Shown here: positions 28,675 to 39,683 of the stretch, piece after piece
How positions within the stretch are numbered: the stretch's first letter is position 1
How the letters are laid out: each line of letters starts with the position of its first letter
Assembly (NCBI GenBank): GCA_963820995.1
Contig: CAWGCL010000009.1
Coordinates: 570,455 to 634,454, forward strand
Reading direction: 5' to 3'
DNA from: JAGTVG01 sp963820995
GTDB lineage: Bacteria > Bacteroidota > Bacteroidia > Cytophagales > Cyclobacteriaceae
Length of the DNA stretch: 64,000 nt
The notes under the pieces: generated by a model
The model's input: only the letters and a program-made list of their open reading frames with translations
Databases searched by the model: none
What the model was told of the DNA's origin: nothing
Translations under genes and position numbers: made by a program

Positions 28675-31077
28675 ATGGAAAGTAAACAAATATGCGTGAT
28701 ATCGAAATTAAAATTTGCTTTTTATAGCAAATTCATTTTCGCTGCAATTATTATTTTATTGTTTAATATATCTACTTCAAAGAGTCAGGAGAAAACACTT
28801 ATTTTTCCATTACCACAGGAAATTGAAAAGAATGGAGAGAAGTTTATTCTGGATGAAACAGTGCACATCTTAATCCCTCAGCATGCAACACATAATGATT
28901 TGAACCTTGCACGCTCTTTTGTCAGGGAGTGTAGCGATAAATACAGTATCGCTTTAAACATTAAACATGTATCAGAAGTGCCGGATGATGGCAATAGGTA
29001 TATCATCATGGGAGTTATAGATAATCCTTTGATTAAAGCCTATTGTGTTGATAACCAAATTGAAGTATCTCAGAGTAGCCCCGGTAATGAAGGATATGTG
29101 TTAGTCGTAAAAAATGATAGGGCAGTTGTTGCAGGATGGGATGAAAGAGGAGCATTTTACGGATTACAATCTTTGAGGCAATTAGTTCGTAAAAAGGAGG
29201 TCTTTGAACTGACAGGGGTTACAGTACGTGATTGGCCACTAATGCCCTTCAGGGGGGTAAGACTGTATATACCCGGACCAGAGCATATCTCATTCTTCAG
29301 ACGGTTCCTGAGAGATTTTATGGCATTGTACAAATTCAATAAAGTGATTATTGAAGTAAACTGCATGCGACTGAACCGACATCCTGAAGTAAATGCGGGA
29401 TGGATAGAATTTGCCAAATATATGAAATATACCCGCACCAGTGAGTTACTTGGAATTCATGGTCAAACCAGGAATTCCGGGCATCAGGATGCCGGAGATG
29501 GATTTATTCTGGAACAGGATGATGTAAAAAGAATCGTTGATTTTGCCAATGAGAATTATATTGAGGTAATTCCTGAAATACCCTCCCTTACGCATGGATA
29601 TTATTTATTGACCCGTCATCCCGAACTTGCGGAATATGAAGCGGATATTTGGCCGGATACTTATTGCCCGTCAAATCCAAAATCTTATGAATTGATGTTT
29701 GATGTGATGGATGAATATATAGAGGTGATGAATCCAAAGATGATCCATATCGGGCATGATGAATGGCGGGGTGCTCCCCTGGATGTATGCCCCCGATGCA
29801 AAGGGAAGGACTATTCAGATCTATTTGCCAATGATATTAACATGCTTCACAGCTATCTTGAGAAAAGAGATATTAAAGTAGCCATGTGGGGCGATTTTCT
29901 CCTGGAAAGTGTGAGGGGTAAAGGCCCGCACAACCGGACATCGGAAACAGGGTTTAAATACCAGACACCAGGTGGGTTAAGGCCAGAAGTGGTGCGGGAA
30001 TCTATCCCCAAAGATATATTATTGTTCAACTGGTTTTGGGGGAAACAGGAACTGGACGCGGAACTTCACAACTTTGGTTTCACACAGATATACGGCAATT
30101 TTAAACCAAACATCAGCAATTGGGAGAACAGAATATTGGATATTGATATAGTTGGTGGAGCCCCTTCTGCATGGATTTCTACGAATGAATTAACTTTCGG
30201 TAAAGACCTGGTGTTGGATTTTCTCGGATGTGCCAATATATTGTGGTCCAAGCATACAATACAGCACGAAGATTTGACTGGATATATATGGGAGCAATTG
30301 CCAGTCGTCAGACGAAATTTTAGGGGTTACGATCATCCAAGTGCTGATGGTGATCCTGTCATCCCTGTGGACATATCTCCTCATTTTAATTTCAATTCTA
30401 ATTCAGATGTATTTGGCGTTAAATTAAAATCATTAAAATCAGGAGCATTAGACGTTGGGAATCAAAAATTCAATTTAAGTGCAAATGATAATAAAAAAGA
30501 AAATTCACTGGTTGCCGTGGGAGTGAAGGGGGAGGGAGAAAATCCTTTAATTCAGGAGGTGAATGGCATTAATATCGACGAAGATGTAAGTAGTCTGATA
30601 TTCCTACATGCCTGTGCATTGCCTGCCGGGAACCAGAAATCCTACTTTGATATTTACAATACTTTTGACACTTCGGATTTACTCGGATGGTATGAAGTGA
30701 TATATGAAGATGGTTATAAAGAAATCATTCCGATTCAATATGGTGTAAATATATTGGAATGGAATCCGGGAGGCGAAAAATCACTTGATAAAGCAGAGGG
30801 GGACACAGGCTCGCCCCAGAACGCTTATTGTTATGCGGCGGATATTGTTGATTGTTCTACGGATATGACAGATAAACCAATCCATTTTTATGCCTATGAA
30901 TGGATTAATACGCGTTATGGTAAAAAAATAAAAGAAGTGAACCTGATAGGTTCCAATCAATACCAGGCAGTTCAACCGGTTTATGACCGTGTTGTCACTG
31001 AGCCTTTACCTAGTAATGCAATTATGTTGCTGGGCATCAGTAAAGTACTGAAAAGAGAGATTGAACCCTGGAAATAA
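28675..31077 (+). CDS. GH20-type beta-N-acetylhexosaminidase
   Basis: An 800-residue exported enzyme (signal anchor about residues 17-37). A GH20b-like N-terminal domain ('LIFPLPQEIEKNGEKFILDE', 'GWDERGAFYGLQSLRQL') leads into the barrel: 'FRGVRLYIPGPEHISFFRRFL', 'EVIPEIPSLTHGYYLL' and 'MIHIGHDEWRGAPLDVC', where Asp362-Glu363 is the conserved GH20 pair. A 'CPRCKG' cysteine pair follows the active site, and the last 200 residues form an extra beta domain. It removes terminal beta-GlcNAc or beta-GalNAc in the periplasm. It is longer and more divergent than housekeeping GH20 enzymes. It lies in a tight pair with the GH123-like gene. Confidence 0.82.
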   Translation: MESKQICVISKLKFAFYSKFIFAAIIILLFNISTSKSQEKTLIFPLPQEIEKNGEKFILDETVHILIPQHATHNDLNLARSFVRECSDKYSIALNIKHVSEVPDDGNRYIIMGVIDNPLIKAYCVDNQIEVSQSSPGNEGYVLVVKNDRAVVAGWDERGAFYGLQSLRQLVRKKEVFELTGVTVRDWPLMPFRGVRLYIPGPEHISFFRRFLRDFMALYKFNKVIIEVNCMRLNRHPEVNAGWIEFAKYMKYTRTSELLGIHGQTRNSGHQDAGDGFILEQDDVKRIVDFANENYIEVIPEIPSLTHGYYLLTRHPELAEYEADIWPDTYCPSNPKSYELMFDVMDEYIEVMNPKMIHIGHDEWRGAPLDVCPRCKGKDYSDLFANDINMLHSYLEKRDIKVAMWGDFLLESVRGKGPHNRTSETGFKYQTPGGLRPEVVRESIPKDILLFNWFWGKQELDAELHNFGFTQIYGNFKPNISNWENRILDIDIVGGAPSAWISTNELTFGKDLVLDFLGCANILWSKHTIQHEDLTGYIWEQLPVVRRNFRGYDHPSADGDPVIPVDISPHFNFNSNSDVFGVKLKSLKSGALDVGNQKFNLSANDNKKENSLVAVGVKGEGENPLIQEVNGINIDEDVSSLIFLHACALPAGNQKSYFDIYNTFDTSDLLGWYEVIYEDGYKEIIPIQYGVNILEWNPGGEKSLDKAEGDTGSPQNAYCYAADIVDCSTDMTDKPIHFYAYEWINTRYGKKIKEVNLIGSNQYQAVQPVYDRVVTEPLPSNAIMLLGISKVLKREIEPWK

Positions 31078-31358
31078 AGTGAACTTAATTTTTGCAATTA
31101 TTATAGATAGGGGTAGAACTACCTAATTAGAATATCCCGTATCCCTTCCTTTCGGATCATGGAATAGTGATTCGTGAGATTTGGGCAATTCATTTTAAAT
31201 ATAGTTTTTTACAATATGTGGGGATGGCAATTTTTACACCGGGAAACAGGTATTGTTTCATTGTTGGGTATCTGCACTCAGGGCTATACCATTCATTACA
31301 AATGGAACATGCAAAAGTTCAGGCTTATCTTAAACAGTAATTAACACCAATTGAATAA

Positions 31359-32705
31359 ATGAAACGCACGCTGATTTTTTCAACAATAGTTGCAGCTCTG
31401 GGAGGTTTATTGTTTGGTTTTGACACAGCTGTTATATCGGGAACAACCACATGGCTTTCTACCGTATTTGATCTGTCCAAATTTGGATTGGGCTTTACGG
31501 TAGCCAGTGCTCTCATAGGAACCATTATTGGAGCATTGACGATAGGAAAGATTAGTGATAAATATGGTAGAAGATTCGTATTATTTATTCTTGCTCTATT
31601 TTATTTTGCCTCTGCAATCGGCTCTGGTTTCGCGTGGGACTGGTATAGTTTTCTCTTCTTTAGGTTAATTGGTGGCATAGGTGTAGGGGGAGCATCAGTG
31701 GTATCACCTATGTATATTGCTGAAATATCTCCCGCAAGATTGAGAGGCAGATTGGTAGCAGTTACCCAGTTGAATATTGTGTTCGGTATGCTGGTTGCCT
31801 ACTTGTCAAATTATGTAATTAGTAATTTAGCGCTCGGTGAGACTGAATGGCGTTGGATGTTTGGAGTTGAAGCCGTTCCCGCTGCTTTATTTTTCTTGTT
31901 CTTATTTATCACACCCCGCAGTCCCCGCTGGTTGGTTGCAAAAAACCTGGTTGATGAAGCACGTAAAGTCCTTAATGATTGTGGTACTGATACAGGGAAT
32001 ATTGAAGAAGAAATTGTTGAGATTAAGAAATCTTTAGACCTGCAACGCCACTCCTTAAAAGAACCTTTCTTCACAAAGAAATACAGAACTCCAATTATGC
32101 TGGCCTTTTTTCTGGCATTGTTTAATCAACTGTCCGGAATAAATGCAGTTCTTTATTATGCGCCTGACATATTTAACATGGCAGGATTCGGTAAAAGCAC
32201 AGCTTTGTTAAACAGTATGGGCGTTGGTGGTGTTTTCTTTATTTTTACACTGGCGGCCATGGCTGTAATGGACAAAATGGGACGAAAAAAAATTATGATC
32301 GTTGGTTCCATAGGTTATATAATAAGTTTGAGTGTTATAGCATGGGCTTTTTTTACCTATGGTAATGATTTTACCGACGCAGGCAGTAAGATTGTATTGA
32401 TAAGCGTATTTCTGTTTATTGCCTCGCATGCCTTTGGTCAGGGATCGGTAATCTGGGTTTATCTGAGTGAAATATTTCCGAATCGAGTTCGGGGCAGAGG
32501 ACAATCATTAGGGGCTACTACTCATTGGGTAGCGGCTGCGTTGATATCATGGACCTTCCCTTTAATAGCTGAAATATCCGGAGGATATACATTTGCCTTT
32601 TATGCTATCTGTATGGTGTTGCAATTATTATGGGTAATTTTTAAAATGATCGAAACAAAAGGTATTTCCTTAGAAGAAATCCAGAAGAAATTAAATATAG
32701 AATAG
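31359..32705 (+). CDS. MFS sugar:proton symporter (sugar porter family)
   Basis: A 448-residue, 12-segment inner-membrane transporter. Family signatures are 'ALGGLLFGFDTAVISG', 'GKISDKYGRR', 'SPARLRGRLVAVTQL', 'TPRSPRWLVAKN', 'NQLSGINAVLYYAPDIF' and 'YLSEIFPNRVRGRGQ'. It resembles xylose/glucose symporters and would carry a free monosaccharide, most likely the N-acetylhexosamine released by the neighbouring GH20 and GH123-like enzymes. It is followed after 16 bp by the DUF4185-like gene. A 281-bp gap upstream separates it from the GH20 gene. Confidence 0.88.
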   Translation: MKRTLIFSTIVAALGGLLFGFDTAVISGTTTWLSTVFDLSKFGLGFTVASALIGTIIGALTIGKISDKYGRRFVLFILALFYFASAIGSGFAWDWYSFLFFRLIGGIGVGGASVVSPMYIAEISPARLRGRLVAVTQLNIVFGMLVAYLSNYVISNLALGETEWRWMFGVEAVPAALFFLFLFITPRSPRWLVAKNLVDEARKVLNDCGTDTGNIEEEIVEIKKSLDLQRHSLKEPFFTKKYRTPIMLAFFLALFNQLSGINAVLYYAPDIFNMAGFGKSTALLNSMGVGGVFFIFTLAAMAVMDKMGRKKIMIVGSIGYIISLSVIAWAFFTYGNDFTDAGSKIVLISVFLFIASHAFGQGSVIWVYLSEIFPNRVRGRGQSLGATTHWVAAALISWTFPLIAEISGGYTFAFYAICMVLQLLWVIFKMIETKGISLEEIQKKLNIE

Positions 32706-32721
32706 TAGTAAATATTTAAGA

Positions 32722-33960
32722 ATGAAAACAATAAAATCAGCACTTGTTTCAGCAATAATATTAGCCTTTATTTATAACTGTAGCCCTGAAAAAGAAATAA
32801 TAAAACCAATTAGTGTTCAATTTCATATTGAAACACTCAAACGTTTAGGGGATCATGGTGATAACTGGTGTATTACATGGGCTAAAGACGGATCACAGAT
32901 CGTTTCCATGTGCGATGGGAATTGGCTGAACGTCCCAGGAGGAGGATATCATAACCATCTTTATAGAATAATTGGTAATCCTGATGATTTTAAAAGGCAA
33001 GATATTCCTAATTATCCGGATTTTAGGGGTGAATCAGGAAGTTGGTTTGGATATGGGATCATATCGGTGGATGAGATCATATATGCCACTGCTTCTAAAA
33101 CACCCGGGACAAGCTGGTCAGGGCCTTTCACAGGCATCAAATTATTGAAATCACCTGATAATGGCAGTTCATGGTACCGGGTTACCAGAGACGGAAATGA
33201 AATGTACCTCGGCCCGAAAGACAGCCTGAGAAATGTAGTAAATGAAACAGAGATGTTTTCCCTCGAAGAGAATGGAATGCCCCATAAAGAACAGCATGCA
33301 TATCCATTTTCTTTTGTTGATTTTGTCCAGCATGGTCAAAATAACGCTGAAGCCAGGGATGAATACTTATATATCTATTCACCCGAAGGTGCAGATGCAC
33401 ACAAATTAACATTGGCGAGGGTGCAAAAAGATGAGCTTGGTATCAGAACTGAATGGCAATATTTCAAAAATTATGATGATAATGATAATCCTGTTTGGAC
33501 TAATGATATTGGCAACCGTGGATATGTATATGAATTTCCTGTCAAAAGTTCTAAAGGACAATATTTCGGATGGTATTCCTGGTTGCCATCTGTGGTTTGG
33601 AATGAGGGATTGGGACTATATATCATGGTAAATGGAGGCACATATGCCGGCCATGGTATGACGGATTCCGATAAGGATTATTATGACAGTTGGATGCATA
33701 CCGAAACAGGCAGCCTTGGCTTCTGGTATTCGAAAAATCCGTATGGACCGTGGGAGCAATTCTACTATACAGATTATTGGATTGTGGATGATGAGAAAAA
33801 CAGAACTTATCAACCTAAACTATCGCCAAAATGGATTAGTGAAGATGGTGTTGAAATGACACTGATCTGGTCAGATGCTATGAAAAACGAAGATGGAAAA
33901 TCTCACACGGTCAATTACCTCTGGAACCAGATGAAGATCTCAATTTTACTGGAAGAATAA
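32722..33960 (+). CDS. DUF4185-like lipoprotein
   Basis: A 412-residue protein with a lipobox (FIYNC, Cys20). The body is a beta-propeller-like repeat of Trp/Gly/Asp-rich strands: 'LGDHGDNWCITWAKDGSQIVSMCDG' in segments, 'GYGIISVDEIIYATAS', 'LKSPDNGSSWYRVT', 'WYSWLPSVVWNEGLGLYIM' and 'LGFWYSKNPYGPWEQF'. This pattern matches DUF4185, a family often found near glycan-degrading genes and resembling five-bladed GH43/GH32-type folds. No catalytic assignment is possible by eye. It converges on the next gene. Confidence 0.62.
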   Translation: MKTIKSALVSAIILAFIYNCSPEKEIIKPISVQFHIETLKRLGDHGDNWCITWAKDGSQIVSMCDGNWLNVPGGGYHNHLYRIIGNPDDFKRQDIPNYPDFRGESGSWFGYGIISVDEIIYATASKTPGTSWSGPFTGIKLLKSPDNGSSWYRVTRDGNEMYLGPKDSLRNVVNETEMFSLEENGMPHKEQHAYPFSFVDFVQHGQNNAEARDEYLYIYSPEGADAHKLTLARVQKDELGIRTEWQYFKNYDDNDNPVWTNDIGNRGYVYEFPVKSSKGQYFGWYSWLPSVVWNEGLGLYIMVNGGTYAGHGMTDSDKDYYDSWMHTETGSLGFWYSKNPYGPWEQFYYTDYWIVDDEKNRTYQPKLSPKWISEDGVEMTLIWSDAMKNEDGKSHTVNYLWNQMKISILLEE

Positions 33961-33991
33961 TAAAACCCTCCTCTAGAGCATTTTTTTCGTT

Positions 33992-36639
33992 TCAATCATT
34001 AATCATAATCAACCGGTCTAATGTTTCTCCCGCTAAAATACGGGAATAAGACACAGCATTCGGATCAGGCATAAAGCTTGTAGAAATCATTCCACCTGTA
34101 TGTGGTTTTATAACAAGTGAACGAACAAGATCAAGTGCTTCCTTGGCATCCTGGTTGCCTTTTTTAGCAAATTCATCAAGCGCATGAAATATTTCAAAAT
34201 CATCTACACCTTCACGAACTGCGATAAGCCGGATCGAAGGAATCGGCCCGGTGATTCCAATTTCATCACCCGGGTAAACAAGATATCCATCTCCATTGGG
34301 ATATCTAACCGGATTTTTTACCTGTTCCCCGCCACCTTCTTTTACAAAAGCATGCCACCCATATTTCCATGGATTGAAAGTCCACCACGTTGATCCCCAG
34401 AATTCAAATGCCTCTACTCCATACTTGAAGCAAAACCAGGGCATTAGTCGTTCTGTTGCCGGAAAGGGAGTATCCATACATTGCTGCCCATCAGTAGTAT
34501 ATATAAACCTGTCACCTGCTTTTTTCCTTTTTTCAATTAACTCTACAGGAAATTGCCCCTGTGCACCTATTCCCCAGGCAGTAATATGACCTGCAATTTC
34601 TTCGACATAATCCCAGGAGCTTACATATATGGGGACATCGGGTGCTACTTCTTTAGCCATATCCGCAACACGTGCAATGGCATTAAAAGCGAGCGGAATC
34701 CGGGGTTCATCTGATAAATAAAGAACAAAATTTTCACGCCAGCCTTTTTTAGTGATATGATCGATAAACATCCCATATGCGTCTTTCCAGGCTTTAACAT
34801 ATTCTGGAGAATAAGGTTGTAGGTCAAATATGGGTTTAGCGCCGGAATACCAACCAACAGAATAAAAGAACCCCGGCGTGTACATCATCGCTATGTTAAG
34901 CTCTTCGAAAATGAAATGGGCAATTTTATCAAATTTTTCTGTTGTCATAGTCACTTTGCCATTTCTATACGTAAATTCCGGTTCAGCAGACATCCCTGGT
35001 GAGATATTGTATTCAGCCAGGTATCTGCTCCAGCCTTTCTCGTCGGGCATATTACCTCCGAATGGACTTTTACCAGGACCCGTTCTTAAATCATATATGG
35101 CCGTGATTTCCCTTTTTCTGGCAAAATCAAATTCCAAACCTTGATTTCTAAGGGCATAAAGATCTTTCCAACTTCTGATTCAACAACCACGTGTCCCCGG
35201 TAAACCCCTGGAGAAGTGTTTTTTGGTATATGTAAATCAAACCATATAGGTTGAGTATTGAATGCAAGCAATTTATATGACTCCTTATCTTTTATTGGGA
35301 CCAGGGGATCTGGCCACCAATCCCGCCAGCCGTCTGATCCCTGATGATCCGGATAAAATCTTGTATATTCCGAGATCCTTGGTGTTCTATAATATCTTAC
35401 CGGAAAATCGACTGGGATAAATCGGGTTTCATATATTTTTGGTTGAGGAAGTTCCTCCCCAAGTATATTTTTTAACGGCGTAACGCTGATTTCTGCATTC
35501 ATGTTTCCCAAACATCGTATGGCGATTTGAAAAGATTTCCATGAATTTCGAGCAACATATACTTTAATCTCATTTACCGGGTTCTTTGGCATTATATCCT
35601 GACGGAATACTTTAACAAGAGGATTAATGGTCCAGGCTGTAATAGGCCAGTTCTGTGATTCTCTGGTTTCAACTTCTCCCGCAAGGCCATCCAGATCAGG
35701 ATGATTATGGATCCCGGAAAACATATCTACCATTTTACTTTGTTTTTCTATTTCCGGATTACCACTTACATAAAGCCAGAGCGTTTTTTCTGTTTCCCCA
35801 TTTATATTAACCATGAAACGAATACTTTCGAACAATTTACCGGAAATATCCAGGGGAACTTCAGGATTTTGAGGATCAATAAGACTAAAAGCAGGTGTAA
35901 CATTAAATCCAAATAATTTGCCGAGACGATTGTTTATATGGCGGGTATTTATTGTAATCGCGCCGGCAGGAATATGTCTTTTACCGAAATTACGAATATT
36001 TATCGGAATCCTGTATTCCCATTTTATGCCCGGTATCCATGAAAAGTCTGTATGTTCATGTGATAGTTCCATAAATTCAGCTGAATTAACCTGTACTTCG
36101 ATTCCCTTATTATCCTGAGGGTCCGTTTCCCTGATTTCAAGCCATTCGTTAACCGCTCGTTGTAAATATTCCGGATTATCTGTAAAATCTCTTATATCAG
36201 GTGGGAGCCATGCTTTGGAATTACCTGCGTAAAAGAATATTGTCGCTGTAGAGTCAGCTTCTGCCTCCACTGGAAATGTCACAATATCACCGGATGATAA
36301 TATTCCTTCCCTTTTTCGCTTTTCATTCTGATCTTTCAGTTCAAACAAGAATTCGACCTCATTTTTATCAGCTACCCTTAAACTGGCCACAGATTTTCCT
36401 ATAAGAGTAGAAGTGGGATCATTATCGGATAGAACAATGCGAATTTGTTTGCCTTTCAAGGGATTTGACATCAAATTTTTGACCGTGACAGGTACACGCA
36501 CATTCCAATATCCTCCTCCATCATATGCCAGGGATCTGCACCATGGAAGGTTACTGACTGTCTCTGCATATGTCACATCAAATGCGAATAAAAAGGCTGA
36601 TAAAACTAAGGCAAGTGAAAGGGTATATTTCATTTTCAA
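33992..36639 (-). CDS. DUF4091 (GH123-like) protein, large form, frame interrupted once
   Basis: A conceptual protein of about 882 residues with signal peptide ('LSAFLFAFDVTYAE'). An unusually long N-terminal part (about 500 residues) of beta domains ends in 'MPLEIKVWNLILPEK', the standard lead into the DUF4091 barrel. The frame is lost at the TTTTT of 35113-35117: adding one base joins it to 'REITAIYDLRTGPGKSPFGG'. The barrel has 'NFVLYLSDEPRIPLAF' with Asp-Glu at 34706-34711 (about residues 644-645). The C-terminus has 'WWTFNPWKYGWHAFVKEGGGE', 'GYLVYPGDEIG' and 'SIRLIAVREGVDDFEIFHAL'. It is divergent from the acyltransferase gene. It is probably an intact beta-hexosaminidase-like enzyme with one sequencing error. 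Confidence 0.75.
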
Positions 36640-36937
36640 TGTGTTTATATATTATGCTATCTCTTAGAGATTGATTTTTAACGGAAAATCAAAATATCTT
36701 ATATAAATGAAACATTAATAAATATTTAAAAATCGTACGATAACCAGGAATGTTTTCTTTAAAAATATCCGTTATCATATTTTTTTGAATACGCATAGTT
36801 TAAATAAAACGAAAGTAACCTTAAAAGATAAGAAAATATTTTTATTTTTATAGAAAAGGAAATGTAAGCATATTGCTTATTTTATACAAATTAATTTCAG
36901 GAAGTAAAGAGTACTTTTTCAAATAAAAAATATTACT

Positions 36938-38050
36938 ATGGCACAACTTACTCCAAATACTGATAAAATCGGAGAACGCTTGTTTTCACTTGATTTTTTT
37001 CGTGGGTTTACCATGTTTTTATTGGTTGCAGAAGCTACTGGTATTTATAATCTATTGACAAGCCCTGAACTCGAAGGGAGTCTAATATACACAATAGGAA
37101 CTCAGTTTCACCACGTTCCCTGGCATGGATTGCGTTTTTGGGACCTGATCCAACCTTTCTTTATGTTTATTGTAGGGGTCGCCATGCCTTATTCTTTTGC
37201 TAACCGGACGAAACGTGGGCAGACTTATGCCCAGATTCGTACTCATACTATCAAGCGTTCTCTTATTCTTTTATTTCTTGGGTGGTACTTATATTGTATA
37301 AGTCATGGGAAAATCGAGTTTTATTTCCAGAATGTATTGGCACAGCTTTCTGTCACTTATCTCCTGGCATTTCTGGTTATGAACAAACCAGCCAGAACTC
37401 AGATTATTTTTTCTTTAATTCTTTTAGCGATTACTGAAGCCCTCTATCGCTTTTTTCCGGTTGAAGGATTTAATCATCCTTTCGTGGCAAATGAGAATTT
37501 CGGCACTTGGCTCGATATGCAATATGGCGGTGCGGATTTAAGTGGGCACTGGGTGTCATTCAATGCAATACCAACCACAGCGCATACCATCTGGGGTGTA
37601 TTGGCCGGACAGTTACTGTTAAGTAAAAGGACAAATGTACAAAAACTTAAAATACTGATTATTGCCGGCGTGATAGGAGTAGTGGCGGGATATGCACTTG
37701 ACCCATTGACTCCAATTATAAAGCGGATCTGTACTTCATCATTTATTCTTGTCAGTGGTGGCTGGACATTTTTAGCCCTTGCTTTTTCATTTTGGCTTAT
37801 CGATATAATGAAACAGAAAAAATGGTCATTGTTCTTTGCTATCGTCGGAATGAATCCATTATTTATTTACCTGTTTGCACATGTTGGCGGGGGAGGATTC
37901 GTTGAGAACATTATACATCCATTTGCAATTTTATTATTCTCCTGGACAGGGGATGTAGCTATGGGAATTCTTACGGGATTGGTCGTACTCTTTCTGCTGT
38001 GGTATATAGTCTATTGGATGTACAAAAGAAAGATCTTTATTCGGATTTAA
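36938..38050 (+). CDS. DUF5009/HGSNAT-like membrane acyltransferase
   Basis: A 370-residue integral membrane protein with about ten helices. It begins with 'RLFSLDFFRGFTMFLLV', the opening of heparan-alpha-glucosaminide N-acetyltransferase-like (DUF5009/YeiB-type) proteins. It also has 'HHVPWHGLRFWDLIQPFFMFIVG' in segments, with the conserved first-loop histidine, and 'AIVGMNPLFIYLFAHVGG'. In the human relative, acetyl is passed across the membrane to terminal glucosamine. In a hexosamine locus it could acetylate de-acetylated amino sugars in the periplasm, which is inference. It is divergent from the large GH123-like gene, with about 300 bp of AT-rich DNA between them. Confidence 0.78.
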   Translation: MAQLTPNTDKIGERLFSLDFFRGFTMFLLVAEATGIYNLLTSPELEGSLIYTIGTQFHHVPWHGLRFWDLIQPFFMFIVGVAMPYSFANRTKRGQTYAQIRTHTIKRSLILLFLGWYLYCISHGKIEFYFQNVLAQLSVTYLLAFLVMNKPARTQIIFSLILLAITEALYRFFPVEGFNHPFVANENFGTWLDMQYGGADLSGHWVSFNAIPTTAHTIWGVLAGQLLLSKRTNVQKLKILIIAGVIGVVAGYALDPLTPIIKRICTSSFILVSGGWTFLALAFSFWLIDIMKQKKWSLFFAIVGMNPLFIYLFAHVGGGGFVENIIHPFAILLFSWTGDVAMGILTGLVVLFLLWYIVYWMYKRKIFIRI

Positions 38051-38251
38051 CGGCCTGTGAATTGCCGGATGTCCTATCATTACAAAGTGATACAGGGGTA
38101 AAAATTCCTGGTTTATTGTTTTTTTGGAACTGAAAAATAATTCTTGGGATGTGCTTTCGGTTCCAAAAGGATTTGTCATTATTGTTTTATACGTATCATC
38201 TAAAAATGACGAATATCATATAACTAAAGGATTAAAATGAATTAACACATC

Positions 38252-39643
38252 ATGATACGATCATTTAAAAACTCGGGAACAATAGTGGTATCATTATCGC
38301 TATTTATATTACTTTTATTCAATGTCCATTGCTCAAAAGATGAGAAAGTGGATACCGATCCTCATGATTTGATTGAATATACAGGTTTTCTTAAAATTCC
38401 GGGTGTTGGTTTTCAAACATTTGGCAGATTTGAAGATGAAGATGTTAACCTTGCCCAAATGCCTTTTAAATCGGGATCAGCCTATTTTAGATGGATGTGG
38501 CTGGAAATTGAACCTGCAGAAGGAGTTTACAATTGGGAATTGATAGATACTCATTTAGAAAGAGCCCGTGAAAACAATCAGACACTGGAATTCAGGATTA
38601 TGCTGGAATGGCCTGCAGAATATGAAATTGGCATACCACAGTGGCTTGTTGATAAAGGGGTGAATCTACGCTTAACGAATTGTGAAGGCCATGATTATTA
38701 CAGCCCCGATCTTGAAGATCCAATTATTAAAGAACACCATGAAAAGCTTATTAAGGCGCTTGGTGAACGCTATGACGGACATCCTGACCTGGGCTCAGTG
38801 GATATCGGATCGGTAGGTATGTGGGGAGAATGGCATATGTATTGTCACCCTGAACTTATGCCAAGCCGGGAGGAAAGATCTGCTATAATAGATCTGTATT
38901 ATGAATCCTTTCCCAATACACCACTAGTCGCCCTGGTTGATGATAAAGAAGGGATACAATATGCGGCTAATAAAGGAAGAAGTGCATGGCGGGGTGACTG
39001 CTGGGGCAATCACCTGCCGGAAGGTGAAGGTTGGAATCATCACGCAAATTCCTACTGGCCGGCACACCAATTGATACCAGAAGCATGGAAGAATGGTCCT
39101 GTAGCAATGGAATCTTGCTGGACCATGAAAAAATGGCTTTCCGATGGTGCCGATATAACCCAGATCATTGATGATGCTATTGCCTGGCATGCTTCACTGG
39201 CTCATAACAAATCTGACTATATTCCCGGGGAATATAAAACAGAAGTTGAACGACTGGTCATGAAACTGGGTTTTAGGTTGGTCCTGAGGAAAATTATTTT
39301 CGATCAGAAAATTACCCCGGGATCTGATTTAGCCATTAAGTTGGACTGGGAGAACCTGGGGATTGCCCCTCCATATCGTGACTACCGGATCGCATTTCGA
39401 CTTAGAGACAGTAAGGATGTTATTCATGGTATGCATGTTACCGATCAGTCTATCAGGGGCTGGTTACCCGGTGGTACATCTGTTGATGTAGGATACCCAC
39501 TTCCTGATGAATTGTTAGTAGGAAAATATAAGCTGGAACTAGGTCTGGTTTTTCATAGTGCTCCGGATCGTCTGGTTCCTATTGCCAATGAAGGAAAAAC
39601 CAATGATGGATGGTATGATGTAGGTGCTATGGAAGTAGAGTAG
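38252..39643 (+). CDS. DUF4832 lipoprotein, putative clan-A-like glycosidase, copy 1
   Basis: A 463-residue lipoprotein (lipobox FNVHC, Cys27). A barrel-like region is followed by a C-terminal beta domain typical of DUF4832 ('LDWENLGIAPPYRDYRIAFRLRD'-like, 'DGWYDVGAMEVE'). 'YFRWMWLEIEPAEGVYNWELID' in segments resembles the opening of GH42/GH5-type barrels. Two glutamates conserved with the copy at 61166 stand out: Glu193 in 'VGMWGEWHMY' and Glu287 in 'PVAMESCWTM'. They are placed as an acid/base and nucleophile would be on strands 4 and 7. It precedes a DUF4091 gene by 40 bp. No activity is established to my knowledge. Confidence 0.7.
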   Translation: MIRSFKNSGTIVVSLSLFILLLFNVHCSKDEKVDTDPHDLIEYTGFLKIPGVGFQTFGRFEDEDVNLAQMPFKSGSAYFRWMWLEIEPAEGVYNWELIDTHLERARENNQTLEFRIMLEWPAEYEIGIPQWLVDKGVNLRLTNCEGHDYYSPDLEDPIIKEHHEKLIKALGERYDGHPDLGSVDIGSVGMWGEWHMYCHPELMPSREERSAIIDLYYESFPNTPLVALVDDKEGIQYAANKGRSAWRGDCWGNHLPEGEGWNHHANSYWPAHQLIPEAWKNGPVAMESCWTMKKWLSDGADITQIIDDAIAWHASLAHNKSDYIPGEYKTEVERLVMKLGFRLVLRKIIFDQKITPGSDLAIKLDWENLGIAPPYRDYRIAFRLRDSKDVIHGMHVTDQSIRGWLPGGTSVDVGYPLPDELLVGKYKLELGLVFHSAPDRLVPIANEGKTNDGWYDVGAMEVE

Positions 39644-39683
39644 GTTTCGTGTATATTGAGATTAGAACCTTGAATGGACCAAT

